Below are positions 56,042-64,000 of a stretch of 64,000 nt of DNA, piece after piece. Both the position numbers and the translations under genes were made by a program. Below the pieces are notes generated by a model. The model had not been told where the DNA came from. It saw only the letters and a list, made by a program, of their open reading frames with translations, and ran no database searches. The DNA is from Saccharospirillum impatiens DSM 12546 (GTDB taxonomy: Bacteria > Pseudomonadota > Gammaproteobacteria > Pseudomonadales > Natronospirillaceae), in contig NZ_AUIH01000024.1 in assembly GCF_000423605.1 (NCBI RefSeq), forward strand, positions 1 to 64,000, in the 5' to 3' direction. Each line of letters opens with the position of its first letter. Positions within the stretch are counted from its first letter, which is position 1.

Positions 56042-57436
56042 TTATGCCCTGGCCGGATATTCTTTCTGCAACTGACCCAGAGTCTGGTCCAGCGCCCGGC
56101 GCGTTCTGGCAACAAGTTCATCAATTTCAGCCAGGCTGATCACCAGCGGTGGCGACATCAACATGGTGTCACCGGTAGCGCGCAACACCAAGCCGCCTTC
56201 CAGAGCGTAGTCGCGGCAAAGGGTGCCCACCCGCCCTTCTTCAGGGTAGCGACTGCGGCTGAGTTTATCCTGAACCAGCTCTACCGCCCCTAACATGCCC
56301 ACACCACGGACCTCACCCACCAGGGGATGGTCTGCCAGCGTTTGCAATTGCGCCTGCAAGTAAGGTGCCGCTTCCTCCCGAACCCGGTCGACAATGCCTT
56401 CTTCGCGCAGAATGCGTATATTTTCCAGTGCCACGGCTGCACAGACCGGGTGTCCCGAATAGGTAAAGCCGTGATTGAATTCCCCGCCGCTGGCTTTGAA
56501 CAGTTCAGCCACACGATCAGCCACCATGACGCCACCAATGGGCAGATATCCGGAGGACAGGCCCTTGGCGATAGGCATCAAATCCGGTGTCAGGTCATAA
56601 TAATCGGAACCGAACCACTCGCCGGTACGGCCGAAACCACAAATGACTTCATCGACCACCAACAATAGATCATAGCGTTTGACGATGCGTTCAATTTCCG
56701 GCCAATAGCTGTCCGGCGGGATAATCACACCGCCCGCTCCCTGAATTGGCTCGGCAATAAAAGCACCCACGGTGTCGGGCCCCAGCTCCAGAATTTTGTC
56801 TTCCAGTGCCTGCGCAGCGAGTCGACCAAAGTCGTCCGGCGACAGGTCACCGCCCTCTCCGTACCAGTAGGGTTGGCGAATATGCGCGATACCGGGAATT
56901 GGCAGATCACCCTGGGCATGCATGGGGCTCATGCCGCCCAGGCTGGCACCGGCCACCGTCGAACCGTGATAGCCGTTGTGTCGCCCGATGATGGTTTTCT
57001 TTTTGGGCTGACCTTTCAGGTCCCAGTAGCGGCGCACCATGCGCAGCACGGTATCATTGGCTTCGCTGCCGGAATTGGTAAAGAAGGTGTGATTGATGTG
57101 CGATGGTGCAATTTCAGCCAGCGCGCTGGCTAACTCCACGGCCGGCGGCGTTGCCGACTTGAAGAACAGGTTATAGTAAGGCAGTTGCGCCATTTGGCGG
57201 CTGGCAGCATCGACCAGCTCCTTACGCCCATACCCCAGATTCACACACCAGAGCCCGGCAAAGGCATCCAGATAGGCCTTACCTTCGCTGTCCCAGAGCG
57301 TCACGCCCTCGGCCCGGGTGATGATGCGCGCGCCCTCCTGGCCAATTGCACCGCTGTCACCAAAGGGGTGCAGCATGTGGTCGGCACCCTGATGTTGCCA
57401 GAGTTCGGTTTGAGTCAGTGACGGTGCAGCTGTCAT
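56042..57436 (-). CDS. spuC: Polyamine:pyruvate aminotransferase
   Basis: 464-aa class III aminotransferase moving the amino group of putrescine or related amines to pyruvate, giving alanine and 4-aminobutanal. Seen: NSGSEANDTVLRM (121-133), VDEVICGFGRTG with Asp262, and PLP lysine Lys291 in IAKGLSSGYLP. ATG at 57436 after GGGGGAA; a longer frame to 57613 would run through the palindromic repeat and is rejected. The context supports the SpuC assignment over other omega-transaminases. Confidence 0.9.
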   Translation of the reverse strand: MTAAPSLTQTELWQHQGADHMLHPFGDSGAIGQEGARIITRAEGVTLWDSEGKAYLDAFAGLWCVNLGYGRKELVDAASRQMAQLPYYNLFFKSATPPAVELASALAEIAPSHINHTFFTNSGSEANDTVLRMVRRYWDLKGQPKKKTIIGRHNGYHGSTVAGASLGGMSPMHAQGDLPIPGIAHIRQPYWYGEGGDLSPDDFGRLAAQALEDKILELGPDTVGAFIAEPIQGAGGVIIPPDSYWPEIERIVKRYDLLLVVDEVICGFGRTGEWFGSDYYDLTPDLMPIAKGLSSGYLPIGGVMVADRVAELFKASGGEFNHGFTYSGHPVCAAVALENIRILREEGIVDRVREEAAPYLQAQLQTLADHPLVGEVRGVGMLGAVELVQDKLSRSRYPEEGRVGTLCRDYALEGGLVLRATGDTMLMSPPLVISLAEIDELVARTRRALDQTLGQLQKEYPARA

Positions 57437-57463
57437 GACAGTTCCCCCATTCAATTGAATTAC

Positions 57464-57642
57464 AGGCCTCGGGGTTAGTTGAGTGGCAGAGTCCGCGGCG
57501 GCTACCGGTGGTGCCTCTCGGGTGGTGCGACACTCGATCGGCGTAAACCCGTCCATGGGGCCTAGACCGCAGCATCCCTGCTGCGGACTTCCCCGCAGAG
57601 GCACCACCGGCACCCGCCGCTCACAATCTTCGCCCCGAGCCT
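57464..57642. repeat. Palindromic element, copy A
   Basis: Between puuA and spuC. Inner arms 57505-57518 and 57597-57610 pair perfectly (14 bp); outward after a 3-by-3 internal loop GCGGCGG/CCGCCGC pair (57495-57501, 57614-57620); further out AGGCCTCGGGG/CCCCGAGCCT pair with one bulge. The core contains GGCGTAAA, CCATGG and an 8-bp hairpin CCGCAGCA/TGCTGCGG (57567-57586). Same core as the copy at 63.1 kb, but different arms. Confidence 0.8.
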
Positions 57643-57649
57643 TTAATTA

Positions 57650-59002
57650 TTAAACCGTACTCAACAGGAACTCCCGCTCCCAGGAGCTGATCACTCGTTT
57701 GAAGCCCTCGTACTCAGCCCAACGCGTTGCTATAAAACCATCAACGAAAGTCGGTCCCAGCAGTTCCCGCATTTCCTGGCAATCGGCCATGGTGTCCAGC
57801 GCCGCTTCCAGGTTGAACGGTACATCCGGGTCGGCCTCTGCTCCGGCACGGCCGGTGACCGGCTTACGCGGTTTGAGATCTTTCACCATACCCAGGTATC
57901 CGCAGGCAAGGTTCGCCGCCATGGCGAGATAAGGATTGGTGTCGGCGCCGGGCAGTCGGTTTTCGACGCGGCGCGACTCCGGCGATGCCTGGGGCACCCG
58001 CAGCCCTACCGTGCGATTTTCCTCACCCCATTCAATGTTCACCGGTGCATTGCCATCCGCGCCCGGCAAATAACGCCGGTAGCTGTTCATGTTCGGGGCA
58101 AACATCGGCATCAGTGCCGGAATGTAAGCCTGCAAACCACCGATGTAGTTGAGGAATTGCTTGGAGGCCGAGCCGTCCGGATTGGAAAACAGGTTCTTGC
58201 CCGTTTTCGCATCCACCAAAGACTGGTGAATGTGCATGGAGCTGCCGGGCTCGCCGGTAATCGGCTTGGCCATAAAGGTTGCACCAATGTTGTGCTTCAT
58301 CGCCGCTTCACGCACCGTCCGCTTGAACACAAACACCTGGTCAGCCAATTTCAAAGCATCGCCATGACGGAAGTTGAATTCCATCTGGGCGGTGCCTTCC
58401 TCGTGAATCAGGGTATCGATGTCCAGCCCCTGGGCTTCACACCAGTCGTAGATGTCTTCAATGATCGGATCGAATTCGTTCGCGGCATCTATGCTGAATG
58501 ACTGACGGCCACTTTCCTTGCGGCCAGAACGGCCTATCGGTGGTTCCAGCGGCAAGTCCGGATCGGTGCAACGCTGGGTCAGATAAAATTCAACCTCCGG
58601 CGCAACAATGGGCTTCCAGCCCTTGGCTTCATAGAGTCCCAAAACCTTTTTCAGCACCGCACGCGGCGACAGCTCAATCAGGTTGCCAACGCTGTCGTAG
58701 CAGTCGTGAATGACGTGAGCCGTCGGCTCCAGCGTCCAGGGCACCAGAAAGGCCGCGTTCGGATCCGGGCGCAGAATCATGTCGATATCGGCCGGGTCGA
58801 GAATGCTGTAATAGGATTCGTCGTCCGGGTAATCACCGGTTGCTGTCTGCAGCAACACGCTCTCTGGCAAGCGGATACCGCGCTCAGCAATGAACTTGCT
58901 GGTGGGCATGATTTTACCGCGCGCGATGCCGGTCTGATCCGGCGTGATGCATTCCACTTCGGTCACGCGGTTGTCTTTAAGCCACTTAATCAATTCTTCC
59001 AT
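57650..59002 (-). CDS. puuA: Gamma-glutamylpolyamine synthetase, copy 1
   Basis: 450-aa glutamine-synthetase-fold ligase joining glutamate to putrescine or a related amine with ATP. Seen: EFYLTQRC in the first metal site, GTAQMEFNFRHGDAL, GEPGSSMHIHQSLVDAKTG and ENRTVGLRVPQASPESRRVENRLPGADTN, cut for length. It lacks the adenylylation-Tyr region of true GlnA. 18 nt after puuD on the same strand, so one transcript. Copy 2 lies at 61.7 kb on the other strand. Confidence 0.92.
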   Translation of the reverse strand: MEELIKWLKDNRVTEVECITPDQTGIARGKIMPTSKFIAERGIRLPESVLLQTATGDYPDDESYYSILDPADIDMILRPDPNAAFLVPWTLEPTAHVIHDCYDSVGNLIELSPRAVLKKVLGLYEAKGWKPIVAPEVEFYLTQRCTDPDLPLEPPIGRSGRKESGRQSFSIDAANEFDPIIEDIYDWCEAQGLDIDTLIHEEGTAQMEFNFRHGDALKLADQVFVFKRTVREAAMKHNIGATFMAKPITGEPGSSMHIHQSLVDAKTGKNLFSNPDGSASKQFLNYIGGLQAYIPALMPMFAPNMNSYRRYLPGADGNAPVNIEWGEENRTVGLRVPQASPESRRVENRLPGADTNPYLAMAANLACGYLGMVKDLKPRKPVTGRAGAEADPDVPFNLEAALDTMADCQEMRELLGPTFVDGFIATRWAEYEGFKRVISSWEREFLLSTV

Positions 59003-59020
59003 ACAGGGTTCGTTCGGTTA

Positions 59021-59761
59021 TCACGCTCTACACGCATCACCGAACGCCTCAAACAGTTGTCGTTGCTGGGGGTGGTTCTTTACCTGCCATTCCGGGTGCC
59101 ACTGCACGGCCAGGGCAAATCGCATGGCGGCGATTCGCACTGCTTCGATCAAACCGTCCGGTGCAGTGGCTTCAACCTCTAAGCCGCCCCCAAGCGTTGC
59201 TACACCTTGAACATGCAAGGAGTTTACCTCCAGGGTGTCTGTCTCAAGAATCTGCTGCATTAACCCACCCCGGGCCAGTGCAACAGCATGTGCCGGCGCG
59301 TACTGCTGCGCCAGCGACTCGTCTTTGTTTTCCCGATGCTCGATTAAGCCCGGCACTTCATGCAAAGCCTGATGCAAGGTTCCGCCAAGTGCCACGTTGA
59401 TTTCCTGAAAACCACGACAGGCGGCAAACAATGGCATATCCCGTGCCATAGCCGCTTCAATCAGGGCCAGACTCAATGCATCCCGACGCTCATCATAAAC
59501 CTGATCCGCCAATGGCGCCTGACCATAGCGCTGCGGATGCACCATAGAATAGCCACCGGTTAGAAAGAGACCATCGAAATGCTTTAAGTAAGTAGAGGGA
59601 TCGAACAGTTCAGTTAGAGCGGGGAGCAACACAGGGGTCACACCAGCGGCAGTGGCCAGTGCGGTCAGGTACTTGTCGCCTGCCATATGAAAGGCATGCG
59701 GCGGTACCATCTTGACATCGCAGACGACGCCGACCAATGGTCGGGCACGTTCGGGCTGCAT
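59021..59761 (-). CDS. puuD: Gamma-glutamyl-GABA hydrolase
   Basis: 246-aa class I glutamine-amidotransferase-like hydrolase releasing GABA from gamma-glutamyl-GABA. Seen: FAACRGFQEINVALGG with nucleophile Cys115 and QWHPEWQ with His222 and Glu224, the full triad. First gene of the minus-strand puuD-puuA pair. The aldehyde dehydrogenase and oxidase steps between PuuA and PuuD are not obvious nearby unless the gabD-type enzyme covers one. Confidence 0.94.
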   Translation of the reverse strand: MQPERARPLVGVVCDVKMVPPHAFHMAGDKYLTALATAAGVTPVLLPALTELFDPSTYLKHFDGLFLTGGYSMVHPQRYGQAPLADQVYDERRDALSLALIEAAMARDMPLFAACRGFQEINVALGGTLHQALHEVPGLIEHRENKDESLAQQYAPAHAVALARGGLMQQILETDTLEVNSLHVQGVATLGGGLEVEATAPDGLIEAVRIAAMRFALAVQWHPEWQVKNHPQQRQLFEAFGDACRA

Positions 59762-60127
59762 GCAAACCCCCTGTTGTGTAGCGCTTTGTTATGACCTTGA
59801 ACGCCGTATTTTACACCCAACCAAACGGGTATATGCGACGATTCTTCAAGTGTTTATTTTTTACCACGTTACCATAAAAAATAATCAACACAAGGCACTA
59901 AAATCGTCGAATGTTAATTATATAAAACATCTTTGGCGGTTTTATGGGCTTACCGGTGAGCAAGGTGTCAATTATTTTAATCACAGCTATTGAGCTTGTC
60001 CTCATTTTGAGGTTAGCTTGCTGCATTCAATCGCACACCTTCGGGCTTCAAAAGTAACCACTATACTGAGTGGCTCACGGCGACATGGCTTCGCCCGTCG
60101 GCGATGCAATGCATAAGGAGCACCTTC
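59762..60127. other. Divergent regulatory region puuD / gabD
   Basis: 366 nt without a gene, AT-rich from about 59836 to 59945 against a GC-rich background. Facing gabD is a TATACT (60062-60067) flanked by CCACT/AGTGG, with no good -35, which suggests activator- or repressor-dependent control. CTCATTTTGAG (60001-60011) is a small palindrome. No regulator gene is nearby. A TAAAAT box faces puuD about 40 nt before its start. Confidence 0.45.
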
Positions 60128-61579
60128 ATGACAGATTCGATGATTCACAGCCTCAGTTTTATTGACGGGGATTGGGCAACTGCTCGGTCCGGTCGCACCT
60201 TTGATGTTACCAATCCGGCCAATGGCGACTGCCTGGCCGTGGTCACAGACTGCGGCCCGGAAGACGCTGAACTGGCCATCGAAGCAGCCCACCGGGCATT
60301 CGCAACCTGGAAAAAAGAAACCGCCAAGAGTCGCGCTGCGATCCTGCGCCGCTGGTTTGAGCTAATCATGAACCACCAGGATCAACTGGCCGAGCTGATG
60401 ACGCTGGAATGCGGCAAACCCCTGGTCGAATCCAAAGGTGAAGTCGCCTATGGTGCTTCCTTTATAGAGTGGTTCGCTGAGGAAGCCAAACGTGCCTACG
60501 GCGACGTGATTCCGACACCCAACAACGACCGTCGCATTCTGGCGATCAAACAACCAATCGGGGTCTGTACTGCCATTACCCCCTGGAACTTTCCGCTGGC
60601 GATGATCACCCGCAAGGTAGCCCCCGCTCTGGCCGCTGGCTGCACAGCGGTGGTCAAGCCAGCCGAAGCAACGCCGCTGACCGCGCTGGCACTGGCCGAC
60701 CTGGCGCGGCAGGCTGGTTTGCCGGATGGTGTGCTGAATATCATTACCGCCAGCAATGGCAAAGCGGTTGGTGAAGTACTCAGCACCCACCCTCTGGTTC
60801 GTAAGGTAAGCTTTACCGGCTCGACCCCGGTTGGCAAAATGCTGATTCGCCAGGCAGCCGACACCGTTAAAAAGGTCTCCATGGAGCTCGGTGGCAACGC
60901 GCCCTTTATTGTCTTTGACGACGCGGATATCGATGCAGCGGTCAAAGGGGCTATGGCGTCGAAGTATCGCAATACCGGTCAGACCTGTGTATGCGTTAAT
61001 CGATTTTTGGTGCAGGATGGCGTCTATGACCGCTTCGCCCGGGCGATGGCCGAAGCCAGTTCGGAGCTTAAGGTGGGTAACGGCCTGGACGACGGCGTGA
61101 CTATCGGCCCACTGATCAACGAAGCCGGCATAGAGAAGGTCGAGGCACTGCTTAGCGACGCCACTGACCAGGGAGCCCGCATTCTGCTTGGCGGCAAACG
61201 CCACAGTCTGGGACGCAGTTTTTTTGAACCCACGGTGCTGGCAGACGTCACCCCGGGTATGCGCGTCAGTCAGGAGGAAATTTTCGGTCCCATTACCGCA
61301 CTGACCCGGTTCAAGACTGAAGAGGAAGCGGTCACGCTGGCCAACGACACTCCTTTTGGTTTGGCTGCCTATTTCTACAGCAACAACCATGCGCGTATCT
61401 GGCGCGTCGCCGAGGACCTGGAATACGGCATGGTCGGCATCAATGAAGGTATCATCTCGACGGAAGTGGCGCCCTTTGGTGGCGTTAAGGAATCCGGACT
61501 GGGCCGTGAAGGCAGCCACTACGGCATCGATGAATACCTGGAACTCAAATATTTATGCATGGGTGGTCTGGATCGCTGA
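60128..61579 (+). CDS. gabD: Succinate-semialdehyde dehydrogenase (GabD type)
   Basis: 483-aa NAD(P)-dependent aldehyde dehydrogenase oxidising succinate semialdehyde to succinate. Seen: TPWNFPLAMITRK (151-163), FTGSTPVGK (229-237), SMELGGNAPF with Glu253 and NTGQTCVCVNR with catalytic Cys287. The ATG at 60128 follows AAGGAG; an in-frame ATG at 60104 has none. Divergent from puuD and 87 nt before puuA copy 2. A glutarate-semialdehyde role is possible; the locus favours GABA breakdown. Confidence 0.9.
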   Translation: MTDSMIHSLSFIDGDWATARSGRTFDVTNPANGDCLAVVTDCGPEDAELAIEAAHRAFATWKKETAKSRAAILRRWFELIMNHQDQLAELMTLECGKPLVESKGEVAYGASFIEWFAEEAKRAYGDVIPTPNNDRRILAIKQPIGVCTAITPWNFPLAMITRKVAPALAAGCTAVVKPAEATPLTALALADLARQAGLPDGVLNIITASNGKAVGEVLSTHPLVRKVSFTGSTPVGKMLIRQAADTVKKVSMELGGNAPFIVFDDADIDAAVKGAMASKYRNTGQTCVCVNRFLVQDGVYDRFARAMAEASSELKVGNGLDDGVTIGPLINEAGIEKVEALLSDATDQGARILLGGKRHSLGRSFFEPTVLADVTPGMRVSQEEIFGPITALTRFKTEEEAVTLANDTPFGLAAYFYSNNHARIWRVAEDLEYGMVGINEGIISTEVAPFGGVKESGLGREGSHYGIDEYLELKYLCMGGLDR

Positions 61580-61666
61580 TCGTTATTGCGACCCTCCGCC
61601 CACCTGTTAAGTCGCCATGGCGGGCCTGTAAATACAGGCCGTCATCGCCAACGATGAGAAAGCATC

Positions 61667-63031
61667 ATGTCACACCCTGAAGTAACCGCCTTTCTGGCGC
61701 AGCACCCGAATGTAACCACCATAGAACTGCTGATCACGGACCTGAATGGCGTGCTGCGCGGCAAACGCATTGAACGCGAGTTGCTAGAGAAGGTATATGA
61801 AGAAGGCTTCAATATGCCTGGCTCTGTGATGGCACTCGATGCCACGGGCACAACCGTTGAGGAAACCGGACTCGGTGCCGACGAGGGCGACAGAGACAGG
61901 TTGTGTCTGCCGGTGCCCGGTACCCTTTCCATGGTGCCCTGGCATGCGGATGGTGACAGGGCGCAGGCACTGTTCACCATGTTTGAGACGGACGGTGTCA
62001 CACCGTTTCGGATGGACCCGCGCCAGGTTCTGACTCAGGTCGTTCACCGTTTCAATGAGCTGGGCTACACGCCTGGCATTGCCGTCGAGCTGGAGTTCTA
62101 CCTGATCGACACTGAGCGAGATGCCGATGGGCAGTTGCAGCCGCCGGTGTCTCCGGTCAGCGGTCGGCGCATGAGCTCCAAGCAGGTCTATTCGATGGAC
62201 GACCTGGACGACTACGATTTCTTTATTCGGGATGTGCTCGATACCGCGCACGAGCAGAACATCCCGGCTGATACGGTCATTACTGAATACGCTCCGGGCC
62301 AGTTCGAGGTCAATTTGAACTATGGTAACGACCCGATGCGTGCGGCTGATGAAGCGGTGCTGCTCAAGCGGGTTATTGCTCAGGTGGCCCGCAAATGGGA
62401 GATGGAAGCGACGTTCATGGCCAAGCCCTACATTGAAGAAGCGGGCAGCGGCATGCACATTCACCTCAGTTTAATGGACAGTGACGGCAACAATATTTTT
62501 GCCAGTGAAGACCCGGAAAGCGTCCCGGAAATGCGCTGGGCGATGGGCGGCCTGATCGACATGGCCGATCACGTTCAGGCGCTACTGTGCCCGAACATCA
62601 ACAGTTATCGACGACTCAACCCGGATGCTTTCGCCCCTACTGCAAAAACCTGGGGATATGATAACCGGACGTCTGCTTTGCGCATTCCGTCCGGCAACAT
62701 CGAAGCCACCCGCATAGAGCACCGGATGAGCGGCGCCGACACCAATCCGTACCTGGCCGTGGCCGTGGTACTGGCCGGTGCGACCGAAGGCCTGCAGAAC
62801 CACATTGAGCCTCCGGAGCCGGTAGAAGGTAATGTCTACGATCAGGACCACCCGGAGCTGGCAGATAACGCGCGCGATGCGCTGCGCTCCATGGTTCTGG
62901 ATGAGCGGGTTCAAACCTGGTTCGGTGCCGACTTCATCGAGATGTACCGCATCTGCAAATGGAGCGAAGTGCGACTGTTCGAGCGCCAGGTCACCCCCAT
63001 GGAATACGAGCTTCTGCTACCCTATATTTGA
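61667..63031 (+). CDS. puuA: Gamma-glutamylpolyamine synthetase, copy 2
   Basis: 454-aa glutamine-synthetase-fold protein clearly different from copy 1. Seen: VELEFYLIDTERDADGQ, GQFEVNLNYGNDP, EEAGSGMHIHLSLMDSDGNN and DNRTSALRIPSGNIEATRIEHR, cut for length. It starts IELLITDLNGVLRGKRI, a pattern of the PauA/PuuA group. GAG stands 8 nt before the ATG. Likely made with gabD. It may accept another amine (spermidine, diaminopropane or an alkanolamine); this cannot be decided from sequence alone. Confidence 0.88.
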   Translation: MSHPEVTAFLAQHPNVTTIELLITDLNGVLRGKRIERELLEKVYEEGFNMPGSVMALDATGTTVEETGLGADEGDRDRLCLPVPGTLSMVPWHADGDRAQALFTMFETDGVTPFRMDPRQVLTQVVHRFNELGYTPGIAVELEFYLIDTERDADGQLQPPVSPVSGRRMSSKQVYSMDDLDDYDFFIRDVLDTAHEQNIPADTVITEYAPGQFEVNLNYGNDPMRAADEAVLLKRVIAQVARKWEMEATFMAKPYIEEAGSGMHIHLSLMDSDGNNIFASEDPESVPEMRWAMGGLIDMADHVQALLCPNINSYRRLNPDAFAPTAKTWGYDNRTSALRIPSGNIEATRIEHRMSGADTNPYLAVAVVLAGATEGLQNHIEPPEPVEGNVYDQDHPELADNARDALRSMVLDERVQTWFGADFIEMYRICKWSEVRLFERQVTPMEYELLLPYI

Positions 63032-63036
63032 GTGCT

Positions 63037-63218
63037 CAAGTTTCGGAGTTCGCGGGTTGAATAAGTGGGATTGGCCCGCGCCGGCTACCGGGGATACCCC
63101 TGTGGGGTCGGCGTAAATCCATCCATGGAGCCTAGACCGCAGCATCCTTGCTGCGGACTACCCCACAGGGGTATCCCCGGCAACCGTCGCTAGTTTCATT
63201 AGCGAACTCCGAAACTTG
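63037..63218. repeat. Palindromic element, copy B
   Basis: Directly after puuA copy 2. Outer arms 63037-63053 and 63202-63218 pair perfectly (17 bp); inner arms 63088-63107 and 63161-63180 pair perfectly (20 bp); between them GCGCCGG/CCGTCGC pair with one mismatch, separated from the inner arms by a 3-by-3 loop as in copy A. The core (63108-63160) matches copy A over about 50 nt with few changes, including the CCGCAGCA/TGCTGCGG hairpin. The outer 6 bases begin 6 nt past the puuA stop. Confidence 0.85.
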
Positions 63219-63282
63219 TAGTCAACTATTGAGTCTGAATTTGATCTCTGAAGGACGCTTCACCAGCCCGAAAAAAACGCTG

Positions 63283-63310
63283 GTATTTTCGCTAGTTTCA
63301 GCAAAAATAC
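63283..63310. other. Inverted repeat upstream of aguB
   Basis: GTATTTTCGCT pairs with AGCAAAAATAC (11 positions, one mismatch, 6-nt loop), about 45 nt before the aguB start. Could be an operator or an mRNA leader hairpin. No clear promoter was recognised in 63219-63354. Confidence 0.35.
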
Positions 63311-63354
63311 GCGCCCCTGAGAACCCGGGGTTAACCTCAAAGGAGCCTCTATAA

Positions 63355-64000
63355 ATGAGACCGGTAACTGTAGCTGCCACCCAGATGAGCTGTGGCTGGG
63401 ACGTTGACGCCAACATCGCCAAAGCCGACGCCCTGGTGCGTGAGGCCGCCGCGAAAGGCGCACAGATCATCCTGATCCAGGAGCTGTTTGAGCGCTGCTA
63501 TTTTTGCCAGAAACAAATCGAAGGTTACATGGCCTTTGCGACACCGGTTGAGGAAAACCCGGCGATCAAGCATTTCAGCGCAGTGGCCGCAGAGCTCAAG
63601 GTCGTGCTGCCCATCAGTTTTTACGAGCGGGCCAACAACGCCTTTTACAACACGGTCGCCATCATCGATGCCGACGGCTCCAACCTGGGCATCTATCGCA
63701 AGACACACATCCCCGATGGCCCGGGTTACTCGGAAAAATTCTATTTCACGCCCGGCGATACCGGCTTCAAAGTCTGGGATACCGCCTACGCGCGCATTGG
63801 TGTGGGTATTTGCTGGGATCAGTGGTTCCCCGAAACCGCTCGCGCCATGGCATTGATGGGCGCCGAGCTGCTGTTCTACCCGACCGCTATCGGCAGTGAA
63901 CCGCAGGACCACACCATCGACTCCCGGGATCACTGGCAGATTACCCAGCAAGGCCACGCAGCGGCCAATTTGACGCCCTATATCGCCAGCAACCGAACCG
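63355..64000 (+). CDS. aguB: N-carbamoylputrescine amidase, 3' end outside window
   Basis: First 215 codons of a nitrilase-superfamily enzyme hydrolysing N-carbamoylputrescine to putrescine, CO2 and ammonia in the agmatine route. Seen: N-terminus MRPVTVAATQMSCGW, Glu43 in LIQELFERCYF, Lys116 in YRKTHIPDGPGY and Cys153 in GICWDQWFPE, the complete Glu-Lys-Cys triad. The frame is open at the window end; family length is about 290 residues, so roughly 75 are missing. Start ATG at 63355 follows AAAGGAG. An agmatine deiminase (aguA) is expected beyond the edge. Confidence 0.9.
   Translation, partial: MRPVTVAATQMSCGWDVDANIAKADALVREAAAKGAQIILIQELFERCYFCQKQIEGYMAFATPVEENPAIKHFSAVAAELKVVLPISFYERANNAFYNTVAIIDADGSNLGIYRKTHIPDGPGYSEKFYFTPGDTGFKVWDTAYARIGVGICWDQWFPETARAMALMGAELLFYPTAIGSEPQDHTIDSRDHWQITQQGHAAANLTPYIASNRT

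Noticed and set aside
57437..57613. N-terminal extension of the spuC reading frame
   Set aside because: The extra 59 codons are translation of the palindromic element; a good ribosome binding site marks the ATG at 57436.

Overview
The window looks like chromosomal DNA of a marine-type gammaproteobacterium, broadly the Oceanospirillales/Saccharospirillaceae-Pseudomonadales side. The reasons are the gene order birA-coaX-SPOR-tRNA(Tyr,Gly,Thr)-tuf-tRNA(Trp)-secE-nusG-rplKAJL-rpoBC, two near-identical tuf genes, proteobacterial-type ribosomal proteins and GlgB/GlgX/PotFGHI/Puu homologues. The exact genus is an inference. No phage, insertion sequence or CRISPR array was seen.

Left part (1-16 kb): a minus-strand sugar operon (family-1 solute-binding protein, two MalF/MalG-type permeases, a GH172 family enzyme) has a sigma70-like promoter overlapped by a striking tandem palindromic operator. 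No ATPase gene is visible and it may lie beyond position 1. Divergently follow htpX (heat-shock membrane protease, with a sigma32-like promoter), a large secreted gluzincin-like protein of unknown role, the glycogen genes glgB-glgX, a small unknown gene, and an acetoacetyl-CoA synthetase.

Centre (16.3-49 kb): the complete alpha, spc, S10, str and beta operons plus secE-nusG lie on the minus strand as one colinear block, headed by tRNA-Tyr/Gly/Thr-tufB and tRNA-Trp. Good sigma70-type promoters can be read before tRNA-Tyr, rpsL, rpsJ and rpsM. Structured leaders stand before rplJ and rpsM, an attenuator lies between rplL and rpoB, and terminators follow tufA and rplQ. RpoB carries Asn at the position equal to E. 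coli His526 in the rifampicin pocket.

Right part (49-64 kb): SPOR protein, coaX and birA, then a polyamine uptake and catabolism locus. It holds potFGHI import genes, spuC aminotransferase, two different gamma-glutamylpolyamine synthetases, puuD hydrolase, a gabD-type dehydrogenase and a truncated N-carbamoylputrescine amidase gene at the window edge. Together they can import putrescine, convert it through gamma-glutamyl intermediates to GABA and on to succinate, and probably also accept putrescine made from agmatine.

The most unusual non-coding signal is a pair of long palindromic elements (57.5 and 63.1 kb) in the polyamine locus. They share a conserved core hairpin but have different, perfectly paired arms, which is a covariation-like pattern.
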